A stretch of 64,000 nucleotides of DNA from Kribbella kalugense. GTDB lineage: Bacteria > Actinomycetota > Actinomycetes > Propionibacteriales > Kribbellaceae. The stretch is from contig NZ_SODF01000002.1 of NCBI RefSeq assembly GCF_004365875.1, forward strand, positions 1,986,971 through 2,050,970, in the 5' to 3' direction. Positions 8,790 through 16,687 of the stretch are shown here, in pieces. The first letter of the stretch is position 1. Every line of letters begins with the position of its first letter. The notes beneath the pieces were generated by a model, which ran no database searches, was not told the DNA's origin, and saw only the letters and a program-made list of their open reading frames with translations. A program made the position numbers and the translations under genes.

Positions 8790-9563
8790 TCAGCCGGTCT
8801 GGGCCATGCCACCGTCGGCGAACAGCTCGACGCCGGTGATGAAGCTCGAGGCTTCGCTGGAGAGGAAGACCGCCGCGGTGCCGAGTTCGCGCGGTTGTGC
8901 GAGCCGGCCGAGCGGGTTGCCTTCGCCCATCTCGGTGACGAGGGCATCGACCGCGTCCGGACCGGAGGCATCGGCGAGGGCCGAGCGCAGCGACGGGGTG
9001 TCGACCGCGCCGGGGCTCAGCACGTTGATGCGGATGCCGGTCCCCTTGACCTCCTGGATCCAGGCTCGGACCATGTTCCGCAGTGCGGCTTTCGCTCCGC
9101 CGTACAGGCTCATTCCGGTCGGCGGCTGGATCGAGGCGGTCGATCCGATGATGACGACGGTGCCGCCGTTCTTCATCAGGTTGATGGCCGGCTGAACGGT
9201 GAAGAGCACTCCCTTGACGTTGACACCGAAGACGAAGTCGAACTGCTTCTCGGTGATGGTCTGGACACCGTTGCTGTCGCCCGCGCCGACGTTGGCAACG
9301 ACCGCGTCGAGGTGGCCGTGCGCTTTGACGATGTCGTCGTACATCGCCTGCATTTGTTGGAGATTAGTGACGTCGACGACCACGGTGGTGACGTCCGGAC
9401 CGAGCGTCGCGGCGGCTTCCTTCAGCGTCGTCTCGTTGATGTCGGCAACGATCACGGTGGCGCCGTAGTCGACGAATTCCTGCGCGATGCCGAGGCCGAC
9501 GCCTTGGGCGCCGCCGGTGATCAGGGCGACCTTGCCGTCGAGTCGCATCTGGCTGGCTGGCAT
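8790..9563 (-). CDS. Short-chain dehydrogenase/reductase, first gene of operon
   Basis: 257 residues from the ATG of MPASQMRLDG, which has GGAGGAG eight bases upstream; the longer frame runs through the operator region. TGGAQGVGLGIA forms the nucleotide motif, VVANVGAG replaces NNAG, GSTASI holds the catalytic Ser and YGGAKAAL the catalytic Tyr and Lys. The end SSFITGVELFADGG is typical of the family. As promoter-proximal gene of the SDR-SDR-cyclase-aldolase-monooxygenase operon it should be directly controlled by the divergent TetR protein. Confidence 0.9.
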   Translation of the reverse strand: MPASQMRLDGKVALITGGAQGVGLGIAQEFVDYGATVIVADINETTLKEAAATLGPDVTTVVVDVTNLQQMQAMYDDIVKAHGHLDAVVANVGAGDSNGVQTITEKQFDFVFGVNVKGVLFTVQPAINLMKNGGTVVIIGSTASIQPPTGMSLYGGAKAALRNMVRAWIQEVKGTGIRINVLSPGAVDTPSLRSALADASGPDAVDALVTEMGEGNPLGRLAQPRELGTAAVFLSSEASSFITGVELFADGGMAQTG

Positions 9564-9624
9564 GACTGAACTCCTCCAGTTGGAGTGGTCCGTGCATCTG
9601 AGCGGCGGACCGGGTAAGGTAACT

Positions 9625-9669
9625 GGACACATGTCCGATTACGCTCGAGACGTTACCGGACACATGTCC
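9625..9669. promoter_or_regulatory. Doubled palindromic operator between SDR operon and TetR gene
   Basis: The perfect palindrome GGACACATGTCC occurs twice, at 9625-9636 and 9658-9669, in direct orientation with a centre-to-centre distance of 33 bp, close to three helical turns. Both copies are flanked by TTA/TAA-rich bases (TAACTGGACAC, TTACCGGACAC). They sit between divergent starts at 9563 and 9703, so two regulator dimers on one DNA face could control both directions. Confidence 0.8.
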
Positions 9670-9702
9670 ACTTAGCAACCCCGGAGCTGGAAGAAGGCAC
9701 CC

Positions 9703-10266
9703 GTGACCCCGATCTCCGAGCGACCGGCCCGGCGCGCAGACGCCGAGCTCAACCGTGCGCGCATCCTCGACGCGGCCCGAGCGAGCCTGGCCGAGTCGGG
9801 CGAGGCCACGATGCAGGCGATCGCGAAGCGGGCCGGCATCGGCCAGGGCACGCTGTACCGGCACTTCCCCACCAGAGAAGCGCTCGTCCTCGAGGTGCAT
9901 CGCCACGATGTCGGCGAGCTGGTCGACGCGGCTCCGGTGCTGGTCGCGGAGCACCCGCCGCGCGAGGCGCTACGGCTCTGGCTCGACCGGTTGGCGTCGT
10001 ACGGCCAGATCAAGCGCGGACTGGCCGGCGCACTCCACACCGCCACCCACAAGCAACTGGCGGGGGAGGGCTATGGGCCGATCATCAACGCGATCAACAC
10101 GCTGCTCGACGCGTGCAAGAAGGCAGGCGTCGTACGCACGGATGTCGAAGCGGAGGAAGTCCTCCTGCTGGTGGGCTTCCTGTGGCGGATCGAGCCGGAC
10201 GACGACTGGTCGATCCGCACGTCTCGGATGCTCGACCTGGTGATGGAAGGTCTCGCCCGCGGGTAA
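9703..10266 (+). CDS. TetR/AcrR-family repressor
   Basis: 187 residues. The N-terminal helix-turn-helix reads RARILDAARASLAESGEATMQAIAKRAGIGQGTLYRHFPTRE in the TetR pattern (broken here by reading, positions about 18-58), with TLYRHFPTR as recognition helix. The C-terminal ligand and dimer domain is of the SBP-type seen in many actinobacterial TetRs. The GTG start follows GAAGAAGG. It is divergent from the catabolic operon with a doubled operator between them, so it is very likely that operon's ligand-responsive repressor and its own. Confidence 0.88.
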   Translation: MTPISERPARRADAELNRARILDAARASLAESGEATMQAIAKRAGIGQGTLYRHFPTREALVLEVHRHDVGELVDAAPVLVAEHPPREALRLWLDRLASYGQIKRGLAGALHTATHKQLAGEGYGPIINAINTLLDACKKAGVVRTDVEAEEVLLLVGFLWRIEPDDDWSIRTSRMLDLVMEGLARG

Positions 10267-10320
10267 CTGTCGGTGGCGCGTGGGAGGGTTCAAAGTGACC
10301 CGAACATGGCTGGAGGACGC

Positions 10321-10740
10321 ATGGATTATCGGACGATGGATGACGACGAAGCAGCCGAGTTCTTGGCGCAGCCGCTGGTGGCCGTGCTGGCGATCGACGA
10401 CCCGGGCTGGTCGCCGCATGTGACGCCGGTCTGGTTCCATCACCTGCCTGACGGCAACAGATTCCAGGTGATGACGCCGGCCAAGTCGAAGAAGGCCCGG
10501 CTGCAGCGCACCGGCACGGGCGAGCTGTCGCTCTCGGTCCAGACGGCCGACGGGGCAACTGCGAAGTACCTGAACATGCAGGGCTCGGCCCGCCTGCTGC
10601 CGCTCAGCAAAGAGCTGCTGAACGCGATGGTGGAGAAGTACCTGCCGGAGGAGTTTCGCGAGGCGTATCTGGCCGACCCACCCGAGGACTCGATGTTCGA
10701 CATCACACCGCGGAGGATCACCACGGGCGTCATCGGCTGA
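10321..10740 (+). CDS. Pyridoxamine-phosphate-oxidase-fold (PPOX/FDOR) protein
   Basis: 139 residues from the ATG with GGAGG six bases upstream. The split-barrel pattern is visible: AEFLAQPLVAVLAIDDPGWSP..TPVWFHH, then a flavin-loop-like region, KSKKARL and a strand in LSLSVQT. Actinobacterial relatives bind F420, FMN or haem and reduce small molecules. It follows the TetR gene on the same strand after 54 bp and may be co-transcribed. The cofactor cannot be fixed by eye. Confidence 0.75.
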   Translation: MDYRTMDDDEAAEFLAQPLVAVLAIDDPGWSPHVTPVWFHHLPDGNRFQVMTPAKSKKARLQRTGTGELSLSVQTADGATAKYLNMQGSARLLPLSKELLNAMVEKYLPEEFREAYLADPPEDSMFDITPRRITTGVIG

Positions 10741-10771
10741 CAGTTCGCGTCGCTGTCTCGTCGTACCCGGT

Positions 10772-11278
10772 ATGACGACCACTACTGGCGACTATGTGCT
10801 CGACGCTGGGCGGACACGGATCGGGTTCGTTGCGCGACACCGGATGGCTACCAGGGTGCGCGGGCGGTTCGCCGTGTTCGAAGGCGACGTACACCTGGAC
10901 GGCGCCGACTCGAGCGCGCGGATCACCATCCGGGCGGACAGCATTGATACCGGGGATCGGCGGCGCGATGCCCAACTGCGCAAGGATTTCCTCGGTACGG
11001 CGGCGTACCCGGCGATCACCTTTGTCTCGACGAAGATCTCGCAGGTCAGTGCGGCGGCCTTCGACGTGACGGGCGACCTGACGATCCGGGGTGCGACGCG
11101 TTCCGTGACGGTGCCGTTCGAGCTGACCGACGACATTCGCTTCACCGCGTCGTTGACGATCGATCGGCTTGCCTGGAAGGTGAACTGGAACGCGTTCACC
11201 ACCGCGCTGGTGGACGCGAACGTCGTACTCGAGCTCGATGCCGTCGTGGTGCCTTACTCGCAGCCGACGCCGTCGTGA
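10772..11278 (+). CDS. YceI-family lipocalin-like protein
   Basis: 168 residues. YceI features are the opening YVLDAGRTRIGFVARHRM, a strand VRGRFAVFEGDVHL, DFLGTAAYPAITFVST and FDVTGDLTIRGATRSVTVPFEL. YceI proteins bind isoprenoid-type amphiphiles in a beta barrel. No signal peptide is present, so this one is probably cytoplasmic. Its 3' end overlaps the convergent lipoprotein gene by 25 bp. Confidence 0.85.
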   Translation: MTTTTGDYVLDAGRTRIGFVARHRMATRVRGRFAVFEGDVHLDGADSSARITIRADSIDTGDRRRDAQLRKDFLGTAAYPAITFVSTKISQVSAAAFDVTGDLTIRGATRSVTVPFELTDDIRFTASLTIDRLAWKVNWNAFTTALVDANVVLELDAVVVPYSQPTPS

Positions 11279-11895
11279 TCAGCGTCGAGGCGGTAGATAT
11301 CTGAGCCGATGACGTCGACCGGACCGTCGACGTACTCAGGACCGTTGCCGCTGCCACCCGAGCAGTCCACGTCGCTCGCGATCGGAACGCAACCGCTGTA
11401 GTTCGGATCGCAACCGGACGACTCCGGCTCGTCGACCTTCGTCCCGACGGCGGTGATCTGCGTCCGCGGCTGCTTGGCGACCTCCTGGCTGAGCAGGTGC
11501 TTCCCGGTCTGTATGCCGTTCACGATGGTCACGCGATAGGTCATGCGGCGCGTCCCGTTCACGCCCGCGGTCCGGACCGTCTTCTCGCCCTTCGCGAGCG
11601 AGTCATCTGTGACCGTCTTCTTCTTGAACGGGATCGTCCGGAACTCCACGACCTCCTTCGTCGTGGCGACCGGTTTGGTGGCCTTGCGGGTGGTTGGCGC
11701 CGACGTTGGCGCGGACGCCGGCGTTGGCGTCGACTGCGGCGTCGGCTGTGGTGTGACCGGGGTTGTGACTTGGACGCTGGCGACCGCGGCCGGCTGATCG
11801 GCCACCGTCGTACCCGAGTCCGACCCACATCCGGCGGCGAGCGCGCCGACGGCCACCAGAGCGACCGATACCAGCGCAGCACGAATGAACGACAC
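11254..11895 (-). CDS. Secreted lipoprotein with G5 domain and Excalibur-like tail
   Basis: 213 residues. The signal peptide ends in the lipobox LAAGC (about residues 19-23). A Thr/Pro/Ala linker follows. The middle part, VVEFRTIPFKKKTVTDDSL through TRRMTYRVTIVNG, is a G5 domain, common in cell-wall proteins that bind polymers. The tail has paired Cys and DADHDGVGCE, an Excalibur-type calcium-binding motif. It should be anchored outside the membrane and act at the cell wall. Confidence 0.8.
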   Translation of the reverse strand: MSFIRAALVSVALVAVGALAAGCGSDSGTTVADQPAAVASVQVTTPVTPQPTPQSTPTPASAPTSAPTTRKATKPVATTKEVVEFRTIPFKKKTVTDDSLAKGEKTVRTAGVNGTRRMTYRVTIVNGIQTGKHLLSQEVAKQPRTQITAVGTKVDEPESSGCDPNYSGCVPIASDVDCSGGSGNGPEYVDGPVDVIGSDIYRLDADHDGVGCE

Positions 11896-12120
11896 GAGAT
11901 TCCCCCCAACCCGCCGTCGGTTCCCCCCGCGGCAGGATTGTCAGCACCCGGACCCCCCGGGCGAAGACCGATCTGTACCACTACGGCCAGGCGGGACGCG
12001 AGAGTTCGACTACCGATCGACACGATCCGCACCGGTTTCGTGACCTACCCCGCAGTACCCCTGCACCCCCACGAAGCATTGGCCCACCAAACCTGACACA
12101 CTGTTCCCCTCACCTGATGA

Positions 12121-12196
12121 GGGCCTCTAGCTCAATTGGCAGAGCAGCGGACTTTTAATCCGCGGGTTGTGGGTTCGAGTCCCACGGGGCCCACCA
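12121..12196 (+). tRNA. tRNA-Lys (anticodon TTT)
   Basis: A full cloverleaf is visible. The acceptor strand GGGCCTC pairs with GGGGCCC at 12186-12192. The anticodon stem GCGGA/TCCGC encloses the loop CTTTTAA, giving anticodon TTT. The T arm GTGGG/CCCAC encloses TTCGAGT. CCA is encoded at 12194-12196. Its 3' half is the attachment site of the element to the right. Confidence 0.95.
12159..12188 (+). repeat. attL: 30-bp core within tRNA-Lys 3' half
   Basis: Bases 12159-12188 (end of anticodon stem through the T arm) are identical to 61899-61928. The distance is exactly 49,740 bp. Placement in the 3' half of a tRNA gene and a nearby tyrosine integrase fit the usual actinobacterial integration scheme. 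Confidence 0.85.
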
Positions 12197-12269
12197 AAAC
12201 CGTGTATGAGTCCGGGTCATCCTTGACAGGTTGGCTCGGGCTCTTGCTTTACGCGGCTCTGGTAGATGC

Positions 12270-13548
12270 TTGACGGTGGCTTCGGTTGTTTCTTGACACT
12301 CGACTCATGTTGCAGGAGTTGAGCGTGCAGGAGCAGAAGTACCAGGCGGTACTCGCGGTGCTGTCCGACGGACGGTCGGTGAGCGAGGTGGCCGAGCAGT
12401 GGGGCGTGTCGCGCCAGTCGGTGCATGCCTGGCTGCGGCGCTACGAAGACGAGGGCCTGGCCGGGTTGGCGCCGCGGTCGCGCCGGCCGGCGTCGTGTCC
12501 GCATCAGCTCGGCGGGATCGTCGAGGCCAGGATCCTGGAGCTGCGCCGGGTGCATCCCGGCTGGGGCCCGCGCCGGATCCTGTACGACTTGCAGCACGAT
12601 CAGACGCTCGCTGAGGAGTTGGTGCCGTCGCGGTCGGGGATCTATCGGGCGCTGGTGCGGGCCGGGATGATCGACCCGGCGGCGAGGAGGCGTCGTGACG
12701 AGCACTGGCGGCGCTGGGAACGGGCTGAGCCGATGGAACTGTGGCAGATGGACGTGGTCGGCGGGTTCGAGCTGGCCGACGGGCGTCGCGCGAAGGCGTT
12801 GACCGGGGTCGACGACCACTCCCGGTACTGCGTCTGCGCGTATCTGATGGTCCGTGAGACCGCGCCCAGGGTCTGTGACGGGCTCGCGGCGGCGATGCGC
12901 GCCTACGGCGTGCCGGAGGAGATCCTGACCGACAACGGGAAGGTGTTCACCGGCCGGTTCAACCACCCGCCTGTGGAGGTGCTGTTCGACCGGATCTGCC
13001 GCGAGAACGGCATCATCCACCGGCTCACCGAGCCCCGCTCACCCACCACGACCGGCAAGGTGGAACGGTTCCACCGGACCCTGCGCGCGGAGTTCCGCAC
13101 CGACCGGATCTTCCCCGACCTCGCCACCGCGCAGGCCGAACTCGACGCCTGGGTGAGCGGCTACAACCAGCACCGACCCCACCAAGGGATCGGCATGATC
13201 CCGCCCGTCGAACGCTTCCAGCGCCGCGCCGAACCCATCCGGCAACCCGCCGCGGCGAGCTCGCTCGAGGACCGCACCGGCGACGACTGGATCGCCCGCC
13301 GCGCCGGATCCAACGGCGTCATCTCCGTGTCCTGGCAACAGATCTGCCTCGGCAAGGCAGCCGCCGGCCACAACGGCGACGTCCACGTCACCAACCAGCT
13401 CCTCCACATCTGGGACGGACGCCAACTCCTCAAAACCGTCCCCCGCAACACCCAAGGAGATATCAGGAAGAAACACGCATCCATCCCCAGAAACCAGCAT
13501 TAATCTCAAACCAACGTGTCAACCAACAACCGAAGCCACCACGTCAAC
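12270..13548 (+). mobile_element. IS481-family insertion sequence between attL and integrase
   Basis: Imperfect inverted ends flank the transposase. On the left 12270-12299 reads TTGACGGTGGCTTCGGTTGT then TTCTTGACAC. The complement of about 13516-13548 reads TTGACGTGGTGGCTTCGGTT then GTTGGTTGACAC. A further TCCGGGT.ATC.TTGAC match lies outside both, so the true tips may be somewhat wider (about 12209 and 13561). I could not identify a target duplication with certainty. Confidence 0.7.
12307..13503 (+). CDS. IS481-family DDE transposase
   Basis: About 398 residues. An N-terminal helix-turn-helix (VSEVAEQWGVSRQSVHAWLRRY) is followed by the integrase core with all three acidic residues: D in LWQMDVVG, D in ILTDNGKVF, and E in TTTGKVERFHRTLR. 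GYNQHRPHQGIG and PPVERF close the core. A further ~90-residue C-terminal extension, present in some IS481 members, ends at 13503. The ATG at 12307 is taken; a GTG at 12325 with GGAG upstream is a good alternative. It appears intact. Confidence 0.9.
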   Translation: MLQELSVQEQKYQAVLAVLSDGRSVSEVAEQWGVSRQSVHAWLRRYEDEGLAGLAPRSRRPASCPHQLGGIVEARILELRRVHPGWGPRRILYDLQHDQTLAEELVPSRSGIYRALVRAGMIDPAARRRRDEHWRRWERAEPMELWQMDVVGGFELADGRRAKALTGVDDHSRYCVCAYLMVRETAPRVCDGLAAAMRAYGVPEEILTDNGKVFTGRFNHPPVEVLFDRICRENGIIHRLTEPRSPTTTGKVERFHRTLRAEFRTDRIFPDLATAQAELDAWVSGYNQHRPHQGIGMIPPVERFQRRAEPIRQPAAASSLEDRTGDDWIARRAGSNGVISVSWQQICLGKAAAGHNGDVHVTNQLLHIWDGRQLLKTVPRNTQGDIRKKHASIPRNQH

Positions 13549-13819
13549 GATCACCCGGAGCCAAACAGGCCCACTGCTTTCCGCAGGTCAGGCGCAGATC
13601 GGCGCCTCGGCCGGGATCGTCGGGTCTGCGTTAACTCTGCCAATACTCAGGGTGGCCGATGCGCGCCCGTCTGAGGGGGATCGGCGGCTCCGCGCAGCCA
13701 GCTGGCTGCGCGTTTGCTGAGCGACGTATCGCATCCTGTCGCACTGCTCTCGCTTCCTCCAATCTCCAGCCCGCCCAGCCGTTGAGTCGCCACGTGCTGT
13801 TGGACTGTGGAGGGCTGAG
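13549..13819. other. Integrase upstream region, no gene seen
   Basis: About 270 bp between the insertion sequence and the integrase. No plausible reading frame or clear excisionase gene. It should hold the integrase promoter and possibly arm-type binding sites, but I could not point to specific repeats. Confidence 0.4.
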
Positions 13820-15274
13820 ATGAGCAGACCGCACCTTCCGATCGGAACGTGGGGCAACGTCCGATCCCGTGCTGAGAGGAAGGACAGCAACGGCAAGGTG
13901 GTCTCCTGGCGCGCGTCCGCGTACTTCCGTGACCACGACGGACATACCCGTGAGGTCACCGCGTCCGCCAAGACCAAGGGCGCAGCCGAGCATCGCCTAC
14001 TCACGAAGCTGCGAGACCGGGCAAAGATCACGCAGTACGGCGAGCTGAGCCCGACGGACAAGATCAACGACCTTATCGACCTATGGATCGAGAAGCTTGA
14101 GGAACGTATCGAAGACGGCCGTCGATCACCGACGACCCTCACGACGTACCGCACGGCCATCAAGAACCACGTACGCCCCGCCCTCGGCGAACTCCTGATC
14201 GGCGAGGCAACCACACCACGCATCGACAGAGTGATCGGAACCATCAAGCGCACCGCCGGTCGATCCACAGCGAAGACCTGCCGCGCAGTCGTTTCCGGCA
14301 TGATGCAACTAGCCGTCCGATACGGCGCGCTGACCGTCAACCCGGTCCGCGAGGTCGAAGCGATCGAGGCCCGCCCGAAGGACCCGCTGCGCGCTCTGAC
14401 CAACGAGGAGATCGCCGGCCTACGCCAACTCTTGACCACCGACGAAGCTGCCGTACGAGCCGACCTTCCTGACCTGGTGATATTCATGCTTGGCACAGGC
14501 GTCCGAATCGGCGAGTCGCTCGCCGTTCGCTGGTCACAGGTCAACCTCGAGTCCGGCGCCGTTGAGATCACTCACACCATGGTTCGCGTCCCAGGCCAAG
14601 GCTTGATCCGCAAGGCCCCGAAGTCCAAGGCCGGCGAACGTGCCCTCCCTCTCCCGGACTGGGCCGTCACCATGCTCCGCCGACGCTACGCAGCCGGAAT
14701 CCACCTCGACGAACCGATCTTCGCCGACTCGCTCGGAGGGTTCCGAGACCCGTCCAACGTCCGCCGCGCCCTCCGCCGAGCGCTGTCCCCCGTAGCCAGC
14801 ACCGCCCGCCGCGACCTAGGCAAGACCCTCCAATCCGCCCGACTCCAAGCTGGCCTGACCCGCAAACAGGTCGTCACGAAACTCGGCTGGCCAAAGACCA
14901 GACTCGAACTCGTCGAGAACGGCCGCATCAGGCTCGACCGCGAACTCGTGGCCACCCTCGTCAAGACCTACCGCATTGACCTCGACAAATCACCCGCGCT
15001 CAGCACCCAAGTCGACCAAGCAACCCAACCCTCGCCCTCAGACGCCCTGACCTGGATCCGCTCCCACACCTTCCGCAAAACCACCGCCACCGCCCTAGAC
15101 CGCCGAGGCCAATCCGCCCGCCAAATAGCCGACCACCTGGGGCAAGCCCAAGTCTCCATAACCCAAGACGTCTACCTGGGCCGCCGAATCCACAACCCCT
15201 CCGCAGCCGCCGCCCTGGACGAGGAGTTCGCCGATCTCGACCTCTGGTCAGGACCGTCCCGCGTTGGTCGCTAG
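13820..15274 (+). CDS. Tyrosine site-specific integrase with inserted XRE-like HTH
   Basis: 484 residues. The N-terminal AP2-like and SAM-like arm- and core-binding domains (YFRDHDGHTREVTASAKT, then TTLTTYRTAIKNHVRPAL) precede the catalytic domain. Catalytic residues: Arg in GTGVRIGESLA (about 230), Lys in KSKAGERALPL, His-x-x-Arg in SHTFRKTTATALD (about 415), His in ADHLGQ and the nucleophile Tyr in DVYLGRR (about 451). Between Lys and HxxR sits an extra segment (about 330-392) that reads as an XRE helix-turn-helix: GKTLQSARLQAGLTRKQVV, then LGWPKTRLELVENGRIRLDR. The start has GAGGG upstream. It is the likely recombinase of the tRNA-Lys element. Confidence 0.92.
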   Translation: MSRPHLPIGTWGNVRSRAERKDSNGKVVSWRASAYFRDHDGHTREVTASAKTKGAAEHRLLTKLRDRAKITQYGELSPTDKINDLIDLWIEKLEERIEDGRRSPTTLTTYRTAIKNHVRPALGELLIGEATTPRIDRVIGTIKRTAGRSTAKTCRAVVSGMMQLAVRYGALTVNPVREVEAIEARPKDPLRALTNEEIAGLRQLLTTDEAAVRADLPDLVIFMLGTGVRIGESLAVRWSQVNLESGAVEITHTMVRVPGQGLIRKAPKSKAGERALPLPDWAVTMLRRRYAAGIHLDEPIFADSLGGFRDPSNVRRALRRALSPVASTARRDLGKTLQSARLQAGLTRKQVVTKLGWPKTRLELVENGRIRLDRELVATLVKTYRIDLDKSPALSTQVDQATQPSPSDALTWIRSHTFRKTTATALDRRGQSARQIADHLGQAQVSITQDVYLGRRIHNPSAAAALDEEFADLDLWSGPSRVGR

Positions 15275-15631
15275 AGGTTGGGTCGAACTTGCGCCGGTTG
15301 TCGACCAAGGCGCGTACGTCCGAGCCGGGCGCCCGTCGTGCGTGAGGCGACGGTCGCGCTGACGGGGCCTGGCTGAGGAGATTAGCGGTGCGATGGAGGA
15401 TGCCGCATTCGTCTGGACTGTCAACTACCTCGCGGTCATCCTGCTCGCGTAACATCGGTCACTCGTCAGGTCCGGGCCAGCTGCGCCAACCATCAAGCTA
15501 GATCTGCGAAGGCCTAACGAGTTCGAACGCTTGGCCATTGGCCGTCAACTCCTGAAGGCGTGAGCTGAGCCTGGGACGCCCGGTGTAGGAAACCGAACCA
15601 CCGTGCGAGGGCCTCGGCTGCGCATGGTGAC
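15275..15631. other. Gap with no supported gene
   Basis: About 360 bp downstream of the integrase and downstream of the leftward membrane genes. Frames here lack family character and a good start. I see no tRNA or strong hairpin with a T tract. Confidence 0.4.
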
Positions 15632-15910
15632 TCAGCCATCGGGCGTGCTCTTCACTTGCTCACGTTGGCGGTTACTGGTGCCCGAAGGTCGTGTGCGGCC
15701 TGGCCATCGGCCACGAATGGCTGTGAGTACGAGCAGGATCACCACCGCCTGTACGACGAGCGCCCGCAACGGAGGAGTCGTCTCAGGATCCGCAGTCCCG
15801 ACGTCCGATTGAGTCTGCAGAGGGACGATCTCTGGCGTTGCCAACACTACGGCGATGATCAGGAGACCTGGAAGCCACAGACCGATCGCTAGGGATACGA
15901 CGACGACCAA
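15632..15910 (-). CDS. Small two-helix membrane protein
   Basis: Up to 92 residues with two hydrophobic segments: LAIGLWLPGLLIIAVVLA and ALVVQAVVILLVLTAI, then a basic tail. The only start in frame is a TTG at 15910 with a weak ribosome site. It follows the stop codon of the larger membrane protein in the same frame after 33 bp, so it could be a coupled partner or a split-off C-terminal part of that gene. No family recognised. Confidence 0.45.
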   Translation of the reverse strand: MVVVVSLAIGLWLPGLLIIAVVLATPEIVPLQTQSDVGTADPETTPPLRALVVQAVVILLVLTAIRGRWPGRTRPSGTSNRQREQVKSTPDG

Positions 15911-15943
15911 GGATCGATCCGGCGCAGTCCAGGTCGAGTCCGG

Positions 15944-16648
15944 CTATGCCATCATCCAAGCGGCTGCGACAGGCCCGGTGATGCCGTAGCTCAGAAGTCC
16001 GAAGGTGGCGACGATGAACGGCCAGGCGATAGTCGAGGCCGACCCATCAGGTCCTACTCTTCGCAGGTACCGCCGACCTGCTGTCAGCAGAATTGCCACA
16101 GGCGGGACGACGAGTGCCGACGCCGAAGTTACCCTCAGCAGTCCGGACGGGGCCCGTCCGTCGTACATGACGTCGAGATAGTCTCGGCTCGTCATGAGAA
16201 GCAGGAGCATCACTCCTGCGGCCACCCCCAGAATCATGAACCGGGACAGCAATGCCAGCGCTTTGTGGTCCCGGTTGGCGAGTGAGCTGTCCGCCGTGCT
16301 GTCGACGTGCTCGGCCATCAGCCAACTGATACCCGTCATGACCGCGAATCCGCCGGCGCCGAGCATGCCAGCGGCCGTCATACCCTCGCTCCACACACGT
16401 GCGCAGAACCTGTCCGTCGTCAAGCCCGTGACAGTGCCGAAAAGATAGCTGTCGAAGCCCAGGACGACGAAAGTCGCCGCGAACAGGCCCAGTGCCTGGC
16501 TGCTGCGAAGGCCGCGTCGGGCAAAGAGGATCACGATGCCTGAGAAGATCACTGCCGCGAGCACACCCGCCAGTTGCGAGTTGGCCGCCGCCGACGTGAT
16601 GATGCTCCACCCCGTCCCGTTCCCCGACGCACAGCCGCTGTTGTTCAT
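15944..16648 (-). CDS. Multi-pass membrane protein of unknown function
   Basis: About 234 residues from the ATG of MNNSG, which has GGGGGA seven bases upstream. Six or so hydrophobic segments are visible, including GVLAAVIFSGIVILFA, ALGLFAATFVVLGF, MILGVAAGVMLLLLM, VVPPVAILLTA and FIVATFGLLSYGITG. No catalytic motif stands out. It is just downstream of the CHAT gene on the same strand (40 bp), so co-expression with that putative conflict protein is possible. Confidence 0.6.
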   Translation of the reverse strand: MNNSGCASGNGTGWSIITSAAANSQLAGVLAAVIFSGIVILFARRGLRSSQALGLFAATFVVLGFDSYLFGTVTGLTTDRFCARVWSEGMTAAGMLGAGGFAVMTGISWLMAEHVDSTADSSLANRDHKALALLSRFMILGVAAGVMLLLLMTSRDYLDVMYDGRAPSGLLRVTSASALVVPPVAILLTAGRRYLRRVGPDGSASTIAWPFIVATFGLLSYGITGPVAAAWMMA

Positions 16649-16687
16649 CTTTCCCCCGGCTCGTACATCGGGCATGCGCACACATCG

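Noticed and set aside
15275..16687. Conjugation or excision genes near the integrase
   Set aside because: The membrane proteins here lack any relaxase, FtsK-like or excisionase motif.
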